Source: Gracilariopsis chorda (Eukaryota; Rhodophyta; Florideophyceae; Gracilariales; Gracilariaceae). Taken from it: a stretch of 64,000 bases of DNA. Of the stretch, positions 1 through 10,737 are shown piece after piece (within the stretch, counting starts at the first letter, position 1; the number at the start of each line of letters is the position of its first letter). The position numbers and the translations under genes were made by a program. The notes below the pieces were generated by a model, which saw only the letters and a list, made by a program, of their open reading frames with translations, was not told where the DNA came from and did no database searches. The stretch lies in contig NBIV01000036.1 of the NCBI GenBank assembly GCA_003194525.1, positions 310,001 through 374,000 on the forward strand. Reading direction: 5' to 3'.

Positions 1-560
1 ATTTCATGCTTTCCGCCTATGCACCTATTGTGTCGAAAGAGAAGGCTTATCACGAGGAATCTAGTGTTTCCGAGATCACTTCAGCAGTCTTTGAGCCTAA
101 TGCTGCATTTGCCAAATGTGATCCACGCTCTGGTCGCTACATTGCTGTGTCTTTGAACTATCGTGGAGACGACATCTTCCCTAGGGATGTCAACGCGGCA
201 GTCGCATCCATCAAGACGAAACGTTCTATTCAATTTGTGGAATGGTCACCGACTGGTATGAAGATTGGTATCAACTCTCAGCCACCTACCTTGGTGAAGA
301 ACGATGATCTCGCCGAGTCCAAGAGATCCGTGTGCTCCATTGCTAACTCAACTGCCATAGCAGAAGTCTTCGCTCGCATCAACGCCAAGTTTGATCTCAT
401 GTTTTCGAAGAGGGCCTTCGTGCACTGGTTCGTTGGGGAGGGTATGGAGGAAGGTGAATTCTCCGAGGCACGTGAGAATCTTGCCATGTTGGAGAAGGAC
501 TACGCCGAAGTGTCAAACGAGGAAGAGGAGATGGATGAGGAGGGACCGGACGGATACTAG
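1..560 (+). CDS. TUBA: Alpha-tubulin, C-terminal part (5' end outside the window)
   Basis: The frame is already open at the window edge, so only about the last 185 residues are present. They match the second half of alpha-tubulin: the stretches [22 protein letters not shown] and [20 protein letters not shown] are family hallmarks, and [12 protein letters not shown] lies in the C-terminal helices H11-H12 that face microtubule motors. The product pairs with beta-tubulin to build microtubules. It ends in the usual acidic tail, but the last residues read GPDGY rather than the common EEY or EEF; the terminal Tyr is kept. No intron is seen in the visible part. The identification is secure; which alpha-tubulin paralogue it is cannot be told. 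Confidence 0.97.
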   Translation, partial: FMLSAYAPIVSKEKAYHEESSVSEITSAVFEPNAAFAKCDPRSGRYIAVSLNYRGDDIFPRDVNAAVASIKTKRSIQFVEWSPTGMKIGINSQPPTLVKNDDLAESKRSVCSIANSTAIAEVFARINAKFDLMFSKRAFVHWFVGEGMEEGEFSEARENLAMLEKDYAEVSNEEEEMDEEGPDGY

Positions 561-2146
561 ATTGATGCGTACAAAGGCGTACAGAGGGATTTTCAGGACT
601 TATCCGTAGGATAGCCAGTTTTAGTTGAGCGGTATTGCAATCAGACAGCCACTATTGTGTTATCAGGGCTAGAGCGAAGCCGCTATTCGATAAACTATCC
701 TGTTGTGGTTCAATATGTTTTACACCTTAAATCTCCCTAAAACCCTTCTGTTTGAAGAGTCGGAACCTGACAATTCCACGAGCAAGCCACAGAGCTGATG
801 AGAATGATAACCAGTCGGCCGATGTGATTACGGTTCCATGACCCAAAGATACATTGTCCCCCTCACGTTGTGTAATCGAGCACTATCTGTTCCCTTGCAC
901 AGATTAGCTACGCTCAATCCGGGAAGTCAAACGCTACTTCAGGTAATGCTGAAACTACGAAGACCGGATAGGCAACTATTGTGGAGCACACTGAAGCTCC
1001 AGAAACACTATGGCTCAACCAGCTTGCTGCGTGTTGTCTTTACTCTAGAATCCCCTCTTGTCACCTAGCAACAACAACACGCTACAGGATGGCGCAACAA
1101 TCGTCTTCTTCTTCTTTTTTATGGGCACACATTACCTGATTACGGCATTGTGGTAGAATCTAACTCTACAGGGGAGCTTTTCTTCGTCTAGCATGCTAAA
1201 CTCTATGTACGTAAAGCTCCTCGGAAAGAAAGATTTTCTCTGTCCCGTAGTACCAATCTCTATTCATGTCCCCGGAATGTAGCCGATGACTGCTGCTTGC
1301 TCTCACCTTGCAGCAGCCGTGTTGCGCTCACTAGCTACTATCTCGGAACATGGAAAGATTAGTACCAAGCTTCTACGGGAAGACCCGAGATCGGATCCAT
1401 TTCGTTCTGACGCGACTCGCCTTTTCCATTCTTTTCTCTGCTATTCCTTCCCTTTCCACCAGAGGACGTCAGCTAAGGGGCACACCACGACAAGGCGGAT
1501 TCCAATGTGCCTCGTTTTCGTCGTCTAGAAGCACTAACGACGTTCTACCCACCCTTTCCTCTTTACCCTTGGCGATTTCGGGTAGTTGAACCGACCTAAC
1601 ACACGTGCTTTTCTTCAATCCTGGCGCAAGTTCCGTAAAAACCCTGTAAAACCATTCAGATCCTTGTACGGGCGGGCCTGTTTTCTTCCATTATCCACGC
1701 GATGCTGAGATGCTGCGTGAGGTAAGACTGCCGCCTCAGTTTCCGTAGGAAACTCCTGACCCTTCCGGGAAAACTCAGGGAAAGGCTGGCAAGATCTTCC
1801 GGGAAGCGCGTGCGTCGTGCCTACCGTTTCGCACAGCTTAGCGGGGGCCTTTTCTGGACAGTGCCACCCAGGTCGCTTGGGGCCGTCGGTCTGCCGACTG
1901 CCTGGTCGCTTTTAGAGACATCCCAAGTCGACGAAGGCGACCAGTCCGCCGATCGCCTGGGCGAGTTTAATGACATCCCGGGTCCAACAATCGTCAGGAA
2001 GAATCTGTTTAAGCATGCCCGTGGTTTGCTCAATATTTATCCTATCTTGTTATCAGGTAAATCAAGATACGAAGTGCTAGGCTCCCTCATTATACCAAGG
2101 TAAAACAGGTTTGGGGAAGACGAGAACAGTGACTTCATAATTTGTC
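561..2146. other. Intergenic stretch between tubulin and LINE fragment 1
   Basis: No gene is recognisable. The stretch holds only short open frames without family features, plus a diverged two-copy tandem repeat (listed separately). Around 1740-1790 there are short palindromic pieces such as TTTCCGTAGGAAA. It is probably decayed mobile DNA, since a LINE fragment follows directly. Confidence 0.5.
1889..1998. repeat. Diverged tandem repeat, about 2 x 55 bp
   Basis: Two adjacent units of about 55 bp each share the order GTCTGCCGACTGCCTGG / GTCCGCCGATCGCCTGG followed by GACATCCCAAGTC / GACATCCCGGGTC. The units differ by many substitutions, so the duplication is old. No function can be assigned. 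Confidence 0.55.
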
Positions 2147-3009
2147 ATGGCCTACTCCTATCTGGATTCCCAGATCATACTAGATGCCGACGGGCATAAA
2201 TTGGGATACCAGCTCCTTTCTCTGAAGAAGGTAGGAGCTGCAGCCTACACTATCTCGTGGAACGAGAACAGTCCTGAACAAGAACATGCCACACTCCCGG
2301 CTGGAGTGGAAGTGTCCTCGTTCACCGCAGAAGTCACCGCTGCAGAACACGCGCTTGAAAAGGTTTTGCAAAAATGTGAAGAAGGATGGAAAGGACGAAT
2401 CAGATTGGCAACGGAATCCAAAAGTATGGTAGATGGATTGCAGAGCTCGCTTCGACAGCAAACCTCTTCGTTACAAACTGTTTCACGAATACTAAGTTCC
2501 ATCACCGACAAAAGAGGCTGTTTCGTTGATATCGTTTGGATACCCGGGCACTGCGGCCTTCCGCAGAATGAGATAGCCTTGCAAAGCAAGGTTTGAGCAC
2601 TCCTTTGAAAGACCAAGTCAGAGTACCGGTCTACTTTGAGGACGCCAAGACACGAATCATGGCTGCCTCTAGAGCCAAGCCTTTGATCAATAATGTCCCA
2701 GAAGAACTACAGGGCATCATATCGCCGCGGAAAGCTGAAGTCGCGGTGTCTCAGATCTATGTAGGACACACGCCGAAGCTTCACCCTGTTGCAAGCTACA
2801 TAGAAGGGACACCATCACAATGTGACTGCAACACGGACGCTACCAACAGCGCTGAACACTATGTGCTTCGTTGTCCTAAGCGGACAGATTCTAGGAGACG
2901 CGAGCTTCCTGCCGCAGCAGAGAGAAAAGGTAAGACTCTGGCGGAGATAGTCCGCCAGTGGCCACAGAAGTTGTTAGCCTTTCTTAGGAGAGAGAGGTTT
3001 TTCTCATAA
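2147..3009 (+). mobile_element. LINE fragment 1: RNase H domain and Cys/His tail of a non-LTR retrotransposon pol
   Basis: The 3' part of a LINE ORF2. Positions 2147-2596 encode an RNase H-type domain with SSFTAEVTAAEHALEK and the signature VWIPGHCGLPQNEIA. Positions 2593-3009 encode the usual domain after RNase H: VGHTPKLHPVASYI, then a CDC...H...C knuckle and LRCPKRTDSRRRELP, ending WPQKLLAFLRRERFFS. The two parts lie in different frames: AKQGLSTP, which should follow NEIAD, continues in the second frame, so a small deletion near 2580 has broken it. The 5' part (endonuclease and reverse transcriptase) is missing. An A-rich tail with AATAAAGAAG lies at about 3050-3075. Same family as the fragments at 7787-8137 and 13098-14190. 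Dead copy. Confidence 0.85.
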
Positions 3010-3282
3010 AAAGAAAAAACCTCTCAGTATGCCGTAATCAGACATATTGAACCCAAAATAAAGAAGAAGAAAGTGAACTCATAAAGAAGAAGGGCCACAA
3101 GAATGTGTGAAGCATGAGCTAAAACCCCCAGAAGCCCTCCAACAAACAAAACAAGACTAGTGGACTCGTATCGAAGAGCTGGAAAAAGAATTTCTTGAGC
3201 ATTAACTATTGACTTGGATATTTACTTCTATAAAGCTGGAGTCAAGGGGACGTCAGGCAGATCACGTGAAGGCGGCTGTACA

Positions 3283-4686
3283 CTACACTTTATTCATAAA
3301 CAACTTCTCAAGTTGTATGGCCATGTCCGTGACGTAATGACCTTTCCCATTATAAGTTTTGCAGTTAGTCACCATTCTCTTGAAGTCTGCTATGAAAATT
3401 TCTTTTGTTACATAAAACCATCCGTTGTCGAGTCTTTCTTGCATCGTTGACAGGTCCATTGGGTTCTTGATAACATCGTAGTAATCAATCGCACCGGTTT
3501 CCTTGGCGTTTACTGGTTCTAAAAACGGCCATGCACAATCATGGTTCTTTACTTCGTCGAGAACGGATTGAAGATGTTTATGAAGAATTTCTAGCGAGGT
3601 CTTATCCCGCGAGGCGAGTCCCGCAGCGGGTCCACTTCGTGTTGAAGACGCACCGTTCTTGACTGCGACATCTTTCAAACCAGGAATGTCCTCAATTTTT
3701 ATGCCCTTCCTAGCCTCCACATCAATTCCGGGATACACAACATGGGAATTCGATATCTCCTTCATCTTCTCTACAAGCGCCATTTTTTGGGCTTTGAGTA
3801 GCATTGGAATATTCAGATAATCAACTTTGGGATGTAGGATGCATTCCATTAGCGTGACGCCGTCGTAATCTTTGATATAGCCTTGCCAGAGGTCAAACGG
3901 TAGTGTAATCTTTCTACTGAACCCTTGCTTCTTAAAATAAGGGACTGCATGGTTGTCTGCGCAAGTAAGAAGATGGGTGAGCTCGAGTTGCTTCGCACGC
4001 TCTTTCGTCTGCGCCATCAAACGAGTTCCGTAGCCCCTGATCTGTTCTGTTTGTGATATTGCCAAGAAGGCGATCTCCGCAAACTTCTGGTCTGGAAAAG
4101 GTCGGTAACAACAGCCACCCATGACAACATAATCGTTACCGGACTTCTTTAACAGCGCCAAAGATTCGTGTTTCCGATCGAACACAAGCCTAGAAACGTA
4201 TGGACGTGGCATGTTTGGCAGTTGCTTAACGAAAACGTTTTTCAGACCAAGAAGCATCAGCAGGCTTTCCCTGGTAGAATCGTTCTTTACAACTTCAAAT
4301 TTGACATTCTGGTTGTACTCCTCCTTCGCCATGCGCACCCATCTCTGAACGTAGTTGTGCTGAGAGTCCCAACCAAGAATGTCCTCCGTTGGATGCGTAT
4401 GCGCATCAGCTGGAGGAAGTCTCGGGTTCTTACAAGGCTGTACGGGTACAATCGGCATTATGTTATACGGCTTACCGGAGGCTAGATCGGCCTCCGAGAT
4501 TGGAACGGCCTCCTTCTCGACTTTGCTAGGGGCACCTCTTGTTGAATCCGGAATTTCAACGGCAACCAGTATGTGGGCAACTTCTTTGTTTAAAGCGCTT
4601 TCTTTCTTGACTGCAGGGCGAGGCGGAGCAGCAGGTGAGGAAGCAGAGAGCTTTGGCTTCTTGGCGGGAGGGGGCGGTGCGTCCAT
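3283..4686 (-). CDS. GCN5: Histone acetyltransferase GCN5 with C-terminal bromodomain
   Basis: 467 aa from an ATG. This is the catalytic subunit of SAGA-type coactivator complexes, transferring acetyl from acetyl-CoA to histone H3 lysines in the nucleus. The GNAT domain spans about residues 125-290. FAEIAFLAI carries the catalytic Glu204, QIRGYG (215-220) is the acetyl-CoA pyrophosphate loop, and YFKKQGF and WQGYIKDYDG are GCN5-specific. A linker leads to a bromodomain (about 365-465) with YYDVIKNPMDL and the acetyl-lysine-binding Asn446 in NCKTYN. The N-terminus is short, Pro/Lys-rich and disordered. The large PCAF-type N-terminal domain of animals is absent, as in yeast and plant GCN5. The gene is a single frame, and the LINE fragment lies just beyond its 3' end. 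Confidence 0.97.
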   Translation of the reverse strand: MDAPPPPAKKPKLSASSPAAPPRPAVKKESALNKEVAHILVAVEIPDSTRGAPSKVEKEAVPISEADLASGKPYNIMPIVPVQPCKNPRLPPADAHTHPTEDILGWDSQHNYVQRWVRMAKEEYNQNVKFEVVKNDSTRESLLMLLGLKNVFVKQLPNMPRPYVSRLVFDRKHESLALLKKSGNDYVVMGGCCYRPFPDQKFAEIAFLAISQTEQIRGYGTRLMAQTKERAKQLELTHLLTCADNHAVPYFKKQGFSRKITLPFDLWQGYIKDYDGVTLMECILHPKVDYLNIPMLLKAQKMALVEKMKEISNSHVVYPGIDVEARKGIKIEDIPGLKDVAVKNGASSTRSGPAAGLASRDKTSLEILHKHLQSVLDEVKNHDCAWPFLEPVNAKETGAIDYYDVIKNPMDLSTMQERLDNGWFYVTKEIFIADFKRMVTNCKTYNGKGHYVTDMAIQLEKLFMNKV

Positions 4687-5447
4687 GACGTTGGGAGAGG
4701 TTGCTTCCCGCTGAATGGAAGGAGCCCTGAGCTTCGCAGGTTGTAGCTCTTCGGTGCACGCGTGGGAGAGTCGATTCGAAAGCTCTGACGACTCAAGAGT
4801 GACGGAAATCCTGAATGCAAAACGTCATCTAGGGATATCCTTCGTTTTGTACACGTTTGACCGTTTTCGGTGGTTTCGGAGAAGGGCGAACGATGAAGGA
4901 AGGCTATAGGGTTGCTTCGAACAGCTGTGGTCGAATCACTATTATTTTATCACGTTTTCCTAACTGAATTCTTGAGTTTTGGTGAAGCCGTGAAGGACGT
5001 AGAGGAGAATTTTTCCTCCACATCCGCCGTGCACAGCACAAAAGAGATAATATACCCATCGCCTCAAACATTTCGTTGAAACCCCCAAACATTTCTTTTT
5101 CACCCATCTCGGTATTGTACGAGGGTAGCACTATACAGTAGTACCCACTGTATTCATAATACGAATGCTATGCAGTCGTTTCAAGTGTAGATTTCGATAA
5201 ATGTAACTTGCAGTCCATTGCAAGTTACATCCGGTGTAATGAACAAAGTTTTTTGCTGGAAGCCCGACCCACTTCTGCTTTTCGGAGGTATCTCAGCTTG
5301 ACTGAGTCAATAATCCTCTGGCTTTATAATCTCCCCCTCACGCTGATTACAGCTGCAGTGTTGCCTCGTGTCCACAACCTTTTCCAAGCGCAGCGCGTTT
5401 CCTCTTCGTCGGAAAGCACGCGACACCGACTGGTAACATACTCTGAC
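4687..5447. other. Region between GCN5 and the hAT-like gene
   Basis: This 5' flank of GCN5 contains no recognisable gene. Its only clear structure is the short inverted repeat at 5201-5230. Open reading extends upstream of 5448 in the transposase frame but has no ATG. Confidence 0.5.
5201..5230. repeat. Short perfect inverted repeat upstream of the hAT-like transposase
   Basis: 12-bp perfect arms (ATGTAACTTGCA / TGCAAGTTACAT) are separated by 6 bp. The repeat lies about 220 bp before the transposase ATG. It could be part of a transposon end or a binding site, and no matching copy was found on the 3' side. Confidence 0.6.
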
Positions 5448-7124
5448 ATGTCCCAGGAAATCAGCAGCACTCCAGTCGAACCTGCGCCACAAGCACTGGG
5501 CTCTTCTACCAACTACCCAAGGGCAAAAGGAGGACGCCCAAAAGCCTGGTGGACAGAGGAATGTTTTACCAGTACAACAGTTACCGCAACAAACAGCTCA
5601 AACGCTGTACAATGTCTCACGTGCAAGACCTGTCAATGGTCTACAAAAGCCAAGGTACCTAACACATCACAGCTAGGTCGGCACTTACTTCGCTGCCGCC
5701 GAATATCTCCATCACCTCGAAAGAGACTGTTGGAAAACGAGCGACTGGCCAAATACTACAACGAGCACTTACGGAAAGGAAGCTCAGAGCTTTTCGGTGT
5801 TCCAATGACACCATCTAAAAGAAGACGACGCCGCTCTACACCTCAATCGAAAAGTTCTGGAGAGATCCTAATGTCTGGTAGTGGAGCATTTGCGGACTCG
5901 AGGGATTCAAATCAAGCGGATAGTGACGATTCCTATACGAAGCGCACAAAGTTTAATGAACTACTGACCAAACTGTTCGTCACAAAAATGCTCCCGCTCT
6001 CTCTGCTTTCTCGCGAACCAGGGCAGGATCTTTTATATCAACTAATTCGGGTTGCCAATGCGGATATTGCAGAACAGATACCGACAGCCAAACGCATGGA
6101 GACCAAAAACCTTGATTTGTACCACAAATCGGTTTTCGACCGAGTGAAAGAATCCATAACCTCTGCATTGTCCGCAACGTTTGCTACATTAGTCTTCGAC
6201 GGATGGACCGATGTCAACGGTGAAGGAGTCGTAAATGTTTTGTTGTCACTCACTGGAGTCGAGCGAGTGCGTCGGACCTTTTTTCTTAAATCCGTTTATA
6301 CCGGATCGGAGAGCTGCGACGCAGCTTTTTACTGTCGCGTGATGACGGAGGTTTTCTCGGAGTTTGGGAGTATGAAGAGGGTATGTGCTGTTGTGAGCGA
6401 CAATACCAGCAGTTGCGTTAAAGCCAAAAACTCTCTGGCAGACGCGCACAATCATGTTCTTCCGATTCAAGACCAGACCCATTTAGCTAACCTGCTCATG
6501 CAGGACTTTGGCAAGCTTCCTTGGGTAGGAGAAATTTTGGATATGGTCTCCACCGTTGTGAGTGAAGTGCGGAATCATTCAAAGCTCTACCACAGGTTGA
6601 AGGAATTTAAGGCGCTTTACAACAAAGAGTTGGTAACGGAAACGACTTCAAATACGTATGACAAGTATGGCAGAGTATCTCTCCCAGGTGCTGTTATTTT
6701 ACCGCAACGAATGGCTCCGACTCGTTTCGCTTCGTCGGAGTCAATGTTAAGCTCTTTTTTGAGGAGCAAAGTGGTGTTAAGAAAGGTTATTGAGTGCAGT
6801 GATTTCAAAGAGAACTTATTTGGCAGACGGCACAACGAACGGCGTGGAGTTTTTGAGGATACGGTGAAGGACGACTCGCTTCACGAGAGTGCTCTCGATA
6901 TCTACCATATCCTCAGATTGGTGAGGCAGTATTTGCGCCTTTTTGATGATGAGACCTCTCTCATATCTGAGGTTTACCCCGCAACCATGCAGCTCCGCCG
7001 AAAGCTGCAGCTGCTTCCGCTAACCCCATTCTACACCAGCGCGCGAAAAGATCAAATACTTCAAGTGTTTGATCACCGCTTGTTTGGTGGCCTTGGTGGG
7101 GAGGGGGACGGAGCTTTGGGTTGA
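5448..7124 (+). CDS. hAT-superfamily transposase (BED finger + DUF659-like domain), C-terminally short
   Basis: 558 aa from the first in-frame ATG. Upstream the frame is open to 5208 but offers only a TTG. The N-terminus has GGRPK and a BED-type zinc finger with C56, C59, H79 and C83 (CLTC...GRHLLRC). A basic run, KRRRRR, follows near residue 124. The hAT/DUF659 core contains VFDGWTDVNGEG with Asp251, then AVVSDNTSSCVKA, the usual second acidic motif region. The C-terminal hATC dimerisation block is not seen: the frame ends in a glycine-rich, unrelated tail (GGLGGEGDGALG). The copy is therefore probably truncated or fused to foreign sequence at about 7070. It could act only as a DNA-binding remnant. 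Terminal inverted repeats were not found. Confidence 0.8.
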   Translation: MSQEISSTPVEPAPQALGSSTNYPRAKGGRPKAWWTEECFTSTTVTATNSSNAVQCLTCKTCQWSTKAKVPNTSQLGRHLLRCRRISPSPRKRLLENERLAKYYNEHLRKGSSELFGVPMTPSKRRRRRSTPQSKSSGEILMSGSGAFADSRDSNQADSDDSYTKRTKFNELLTKLFVTKMLPLSLLSREPGQDLLYQLIRVANADIAEQIPTAKRMETKNLDLYHKSVFDRVKESITSALSATFATLVFDGWTDVNGEGVVNVLLSLTGVERVRRTFFLKSVYTGSESCDAAFYCRVMTEVFSEFGSMKRVCAVVSDNTSSCVKAKNSLADAHNHVLPIQDQTHLANLLMQDFGKLPWVGEILDMVSTVVSEVRNHSKLYHRLKEFKALYNKELVTETTSNTYDKYGRVSLPGAVILPQRMAPTRFASSESMLSSFLRSKVVLRKVIECSDFKENLFGRRHNERRGVFEDTVKDDSLHESALDIYHILRLVRQYLRLFDDETSLISEVYPATMQLRRKLQLLPLTPFYTSARKDQILQVFDHRLFGGLGGEGDGALG

Positions 7125-7268
7125 AGCGGAGAAGATACAGGAGTGGTGACGGCCGTGGGTGGTGTAGGATCCGGTCGGGGCTTCTTTGCGGGGGGTTGGT
7201 CGTCTTCCGCGTCACTCTCTAGAGAGAAGGAGGAATTGGAGCGGTGATCAGGAAGGCGGCGGCCTACT

Positions 7269-7291
7269 GATTTGATCCAATGGATCAAATC
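7269..7291. repeat. Short palindrome GATTTGATCC-AAT-GGATCAAATC
   Basis: 10-bp perfect arms surround a 3-nt centre. The palindrome lies downstream of the hAT-like frame. It may be a relic of a transposon end; no further evidence. Confidence 0.5.
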
Positions 7292-7628
7292 TCCAGGTTT
7301 GGGATCAGAGAGCTGTGCGGAAGTTTCCGAACACGGGTAACTTACCCTTGTTCAGAATTCTGAGGCTGGATGTAAGATACAGATGTACTTTCTTTTTTTG
7401 CAAACCGTGCGAACCCACCACTCACCCAGGATGTTTATTCATTCGATCGTTTACGCCGCGAGTCAAAAAGGCTGAAAGATTGTACACGTGTTGTACAATT
7501 CACCGTGTTTGTAGATCGAGTTTGTTCTGCATAATTTATTCTGATCTGCAATAAAATATGGCTACACACCAACACAGTGGTGAAGTGCTCAGTTCTCGTG
7601 CACTGTGATTTCACCAACGGTCTCTTTC

Positions 7629-7651
7629 TCTCTCTCTCTCCCTTACGGGTA
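7629..7651. repeat. Dispersed motif: CT-repeat followed by TTACGGGTA
   Basis: The sequence CTCTCTCTCTCCCTTACGGGTA recurs at 54335-54357 with TTTTACGGGTA. In both places it is followed by TA-rich sequence with loose similarity. It probably belongs to the non-coding end of one repeat family. Confidence 0.4.
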
Positions 7652-7786
7652 CGTTAGCTTAATCCCTACTTAGCGCAGAGCGCTTCATATGAAAGTAGCG
7701 CTCTCTCACGAGGTAAGCCATCTCTGAAACATGTGTGTGTGTGTTTATATGAGCTCGCGTCTCTAATTCCAAGACTACGGTAGGGG

Positions 7787-8137
7787 TTACATTGAGAAGA
7801 ACCCCTCTCTCTCTAGATACACCAACAGTTTTTCTGGCCATGTCCTTACTATTGATTCGGCGTCAGAGCCCTGCCTCTCTCGGAGAGGCGGGAGCTCTCG
7901 ACGCCGGGACGGCGCTCTTCGGCGGCATCTAAGAACGAAATGGTCTGCACTATTAAGTATGTTGAGCCCACACCCGAGCGGGCAGAAGCATTTCCTGTTG
8001 TTGAGAAAAGTGGAGACTGGATGTAGCGTCGGAACGTGACCTGTAAATATCTGCGACAGATCTGAAACATGCTCGTCTCCGTTGGAGACCCAACCGCAGA
8101 TCCGTTTCGCTTCCCTAGCTAAAGGGAAGACATGCAC
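7787..8137 (-). mobile_element. LINE fragment 2: post-RNase H tail of the same family as fragment 1
   Basis: The minus strand encodes about 110 residues that align with the end of fragment 1: FTGHVPTLHPVSTFL versus YVGHTPKLHPVASYI, then a Cys/His knuckle with HFVLRCRRRAPSRRREL, and the terminus TWPEKLLVYLEREGFFS versus QWPQKLLAFLRRERFFS. The RNase H domain and everything upstream are missing. On its 5' side it abuts other foreign DNA, including a Ty3/Gypsy fossil. It is a 5'-truncated LINE insertion. Confidence 0.8.
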
Positions 8138-8302
8138 ACCACTTGAAGGCGGATCGCATGTGCCCGGCCCCTTTGAAGGAAATACACGGTTACTGTTTCA
8201 GAACCACAAAGCGAGGCTCAACCTATATCAAAGTTTGAGTATCAAATCAGTGTACAGGAAAAAGAAGAGACGCTAGAGCAATGGTAAACAAAAAGTTGAT
8301 GC

Positions 8303-8572
8303 TCAACAAGAGCAAGAGTGCACGAGTTCTTCTTGCCAGCTCTTTCTTGTGGCATCCAACATATAAGGCTTGCCTGGCTTTGGCAAAAGCAGAACTGGGG
8401 GATTAACCAAATAGTCTTTAAGCGTCTGGTACGCTTTGTACTGCTCGTTCGTAAAATCATCAAATTCTGACGGCATCCCCTTTTTCAACATATCGTTGAG
8501 AGGCGCAGCCATTATTGCGAATTCATGTTCCAAAAGCAAATATGTTGAACTTACGTATGTGTGTAATTTCAA
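8303..8572 (-). mobile_element. Ty3/Gypsy-type LTR retrotransposon fossil (pol fragment)
   Basis: A short piece of pol from the end of reverse transcriptase into the RNase H start. The family pattern FA-x5-APL-x2-ML-KKG is visible, as is PPVLLLPKPGKPYMLD. The element is broken and only a small internal part survives; no LTRs were recognised nearby. It looks old. Confidence 0.75.
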
Positions 8573-9443
8573 CTGGCTCTTGACAGGGCGACGCTAACTG
8601 TAACAAAAGATATAACACTATAGTACGGATGAAAATAGTACTCAAGGTAGCTCTTACCCTCTTCATCTTGGTAACTTAATGTGGGTGGCGGTAGCTCCGA
8701 CTATGAAAATTATGCCACAAGCATCCCTCCACTTCTTGTGTCTATATTTTTTTCAAACGCTTGTTTACTTTGATATAAATCGTGTGGGTCGAAAGGGCCT
8801 TAAGTTTGTTGTCGTTTACCGAAGATAAAGACCAGAATTTGTCAGATTCGCAACGGACTGATGCCGATGTACTCCAATGTGGTTGAAAGTTTATAAGATA
8901 TGAATTGTGTCATATCGTACAGTATCAGGAATGAAAAAGTGTAGGAAATGGAAAACGAAGCAAAAAACCTTGTTCGGACAGGGACAGACCGAGCGATACG
9001 TAGCTATGTATCCTAGCGTGGTTTTGATTTCAAAGAGGTGCAAAGTTGACAATCCACGCCGTTACGGATTGAAAATGATAAATGGTGAGGAGACAGCTCG
9101 TGTCTATAGGACCGCTGACTTCATATGAGGTCAAAACAATCAACTTAACCTTTAATTTTAGTTAATTTGATCGGAGTTTTTTGCCTTTCGTAGTCTGTAA
9201 AAGTTATGCAACATGTTTTTGTATAGCTAAAAGTCTAAGCTTCTGTTGTTTATGCTAGGCGAGAAGCAGAAACGTAAGACAAGCAGATGGTTTAATAGCG
9301 ATGTGCTGGTAAAATATGTCTAATTTTCTACAGAGCTTCAGAAAACCGGCTTTTTTAATATCAAAAACGTACTTTTGATTCAAAAACGTTTTTGAGGCGT
9401 GTATCGAAGTTTCAAAACCTTCAAAAAATAATCATTTGGCAAC

Positions 9444-9489
9444 ATTTCATCCGGGCGGATAGACAAGTGTCTATCCGCCCGGATGAAAT
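9444..9489. repeat. 46-bp perfect palindrome
   Basis: Two 22-bp arms are perfect reverse complements, starting ATTTCATCCGGGCGGATAGA. They are separated by only 2 nt. No gene lies within 1 kb on either side. Such a structure can form a cruciform or a long hairpin RNA, and could be a tiny fold-back element. Confidence 0.9.
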
Positions 9490-10737
9490 CGGCAGGAAAT
9501 GGATTGTTTTCTCACACGTGTGCCACAGCATGGGGCACCTATAGGCAGTTAATCACATTAAATTGCCCTTCGTAATTTATGGGTTCCATAATATGGAGGT
9601 GCAAGGAGCTAAGCCTTATCCCAACTCGAGATCCCCGAGAGGGCAGAGTGCCTTCCTTCCAGCGGAGGCGGCAACGGAATCGCTCAATCGGGCAAGTTAT
9701 TCTGCCCTCTGCGATCAAAATTGGGTTCATCTTGTGCCAGTACCGTTGGTACCTAGCGTTCGACGTACATGGTGGCGTCGAAGGTGCGGAGAAAACGTTC
9801 ATAAGAACGATAGCGAGCTTCCGGAACGATTGGGAGGGAACCAGCCCTTCCTCCCAACATTCTACCTGGTACTACATTTAGAGCGTACGGTGCTTCAGCT
9901 GGCAGCGGCTGCTGTCAACCGCCGCCGCCTTACCTCTGCACTTGGGGCCATGGGGTGCCCCCCTGGCCACTAAGGTAGGTGGTGACATATGTGGGCGTGG
10001 CAAGGCATCGTTAAACTGTTACCAGCTTCATCCACGAGGGCTTGATGGAGAGAGAGCTGACTGCGGTAAGATTCGAAGTCCCTTCACATGTTGGGCACTG
10101 CTTGTTTACCACAAAAACAGAATCCACCCGTCCTCTTTTTATCAGTCTTTTGAGACTTAGTAGAATCCAATGTTGATTCGAAAGGGTTCATTCATCACAT
10201 TTTGCTTCTGTACAACGGTTCTGTTGCTTTAATACTATCAACCGTTCGGTTCTTAAACCCCATTCCTCCAGGGTGCAGATACCAGAACCACTGTTTTTTA
10301 TCAAATACGGATCTACACCCTTCTACAATACATAAGCTCGCTTGCTTCGTGAGGTACGCTCTCTCAATATATTTGATGAGGCTTTTTTTTATGGTCCCGA
10401 TGATCTGTCAACTGCATTCAAGAGAAATTTGGTGGCGTACTGGTGTGAAAGAGAGGTGGAGGTTACTGGATATGGAAATTCGCCATTATAAGATAAACTC
10501 TAAATCTTTTGAAGAACAACGATTTCTTGGTATACGTAGATGCAGTCTGTTCTGTAGGAACATGTATCACATTTCTTGAAGAGTCCAAACATATAGAGAC
10601 CCTCCAACCATGGTTTCTTGGCATACGAAAGGAAAGGAAAGGAGAGAGAGAGGACCTCAACGACGCTTTTTGAGGCTTTCAATGTTTCCGATATGCGACA
10701 CGTAACGGGCAGCCCGCAGTATGTCGCATCAGTGTTA

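Larger units (their letters stand above)
7125..7786. other. Repeat-rich spacer
   Basis: No gene is supported. The stretch holds a short palindrome (7269-7291), a CT-rich tract with a motif shared with 54335-54357, and the 3' flank of LINE fragment 2. A GT repeat lies near 7730-7743. Confidence 0.5.
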
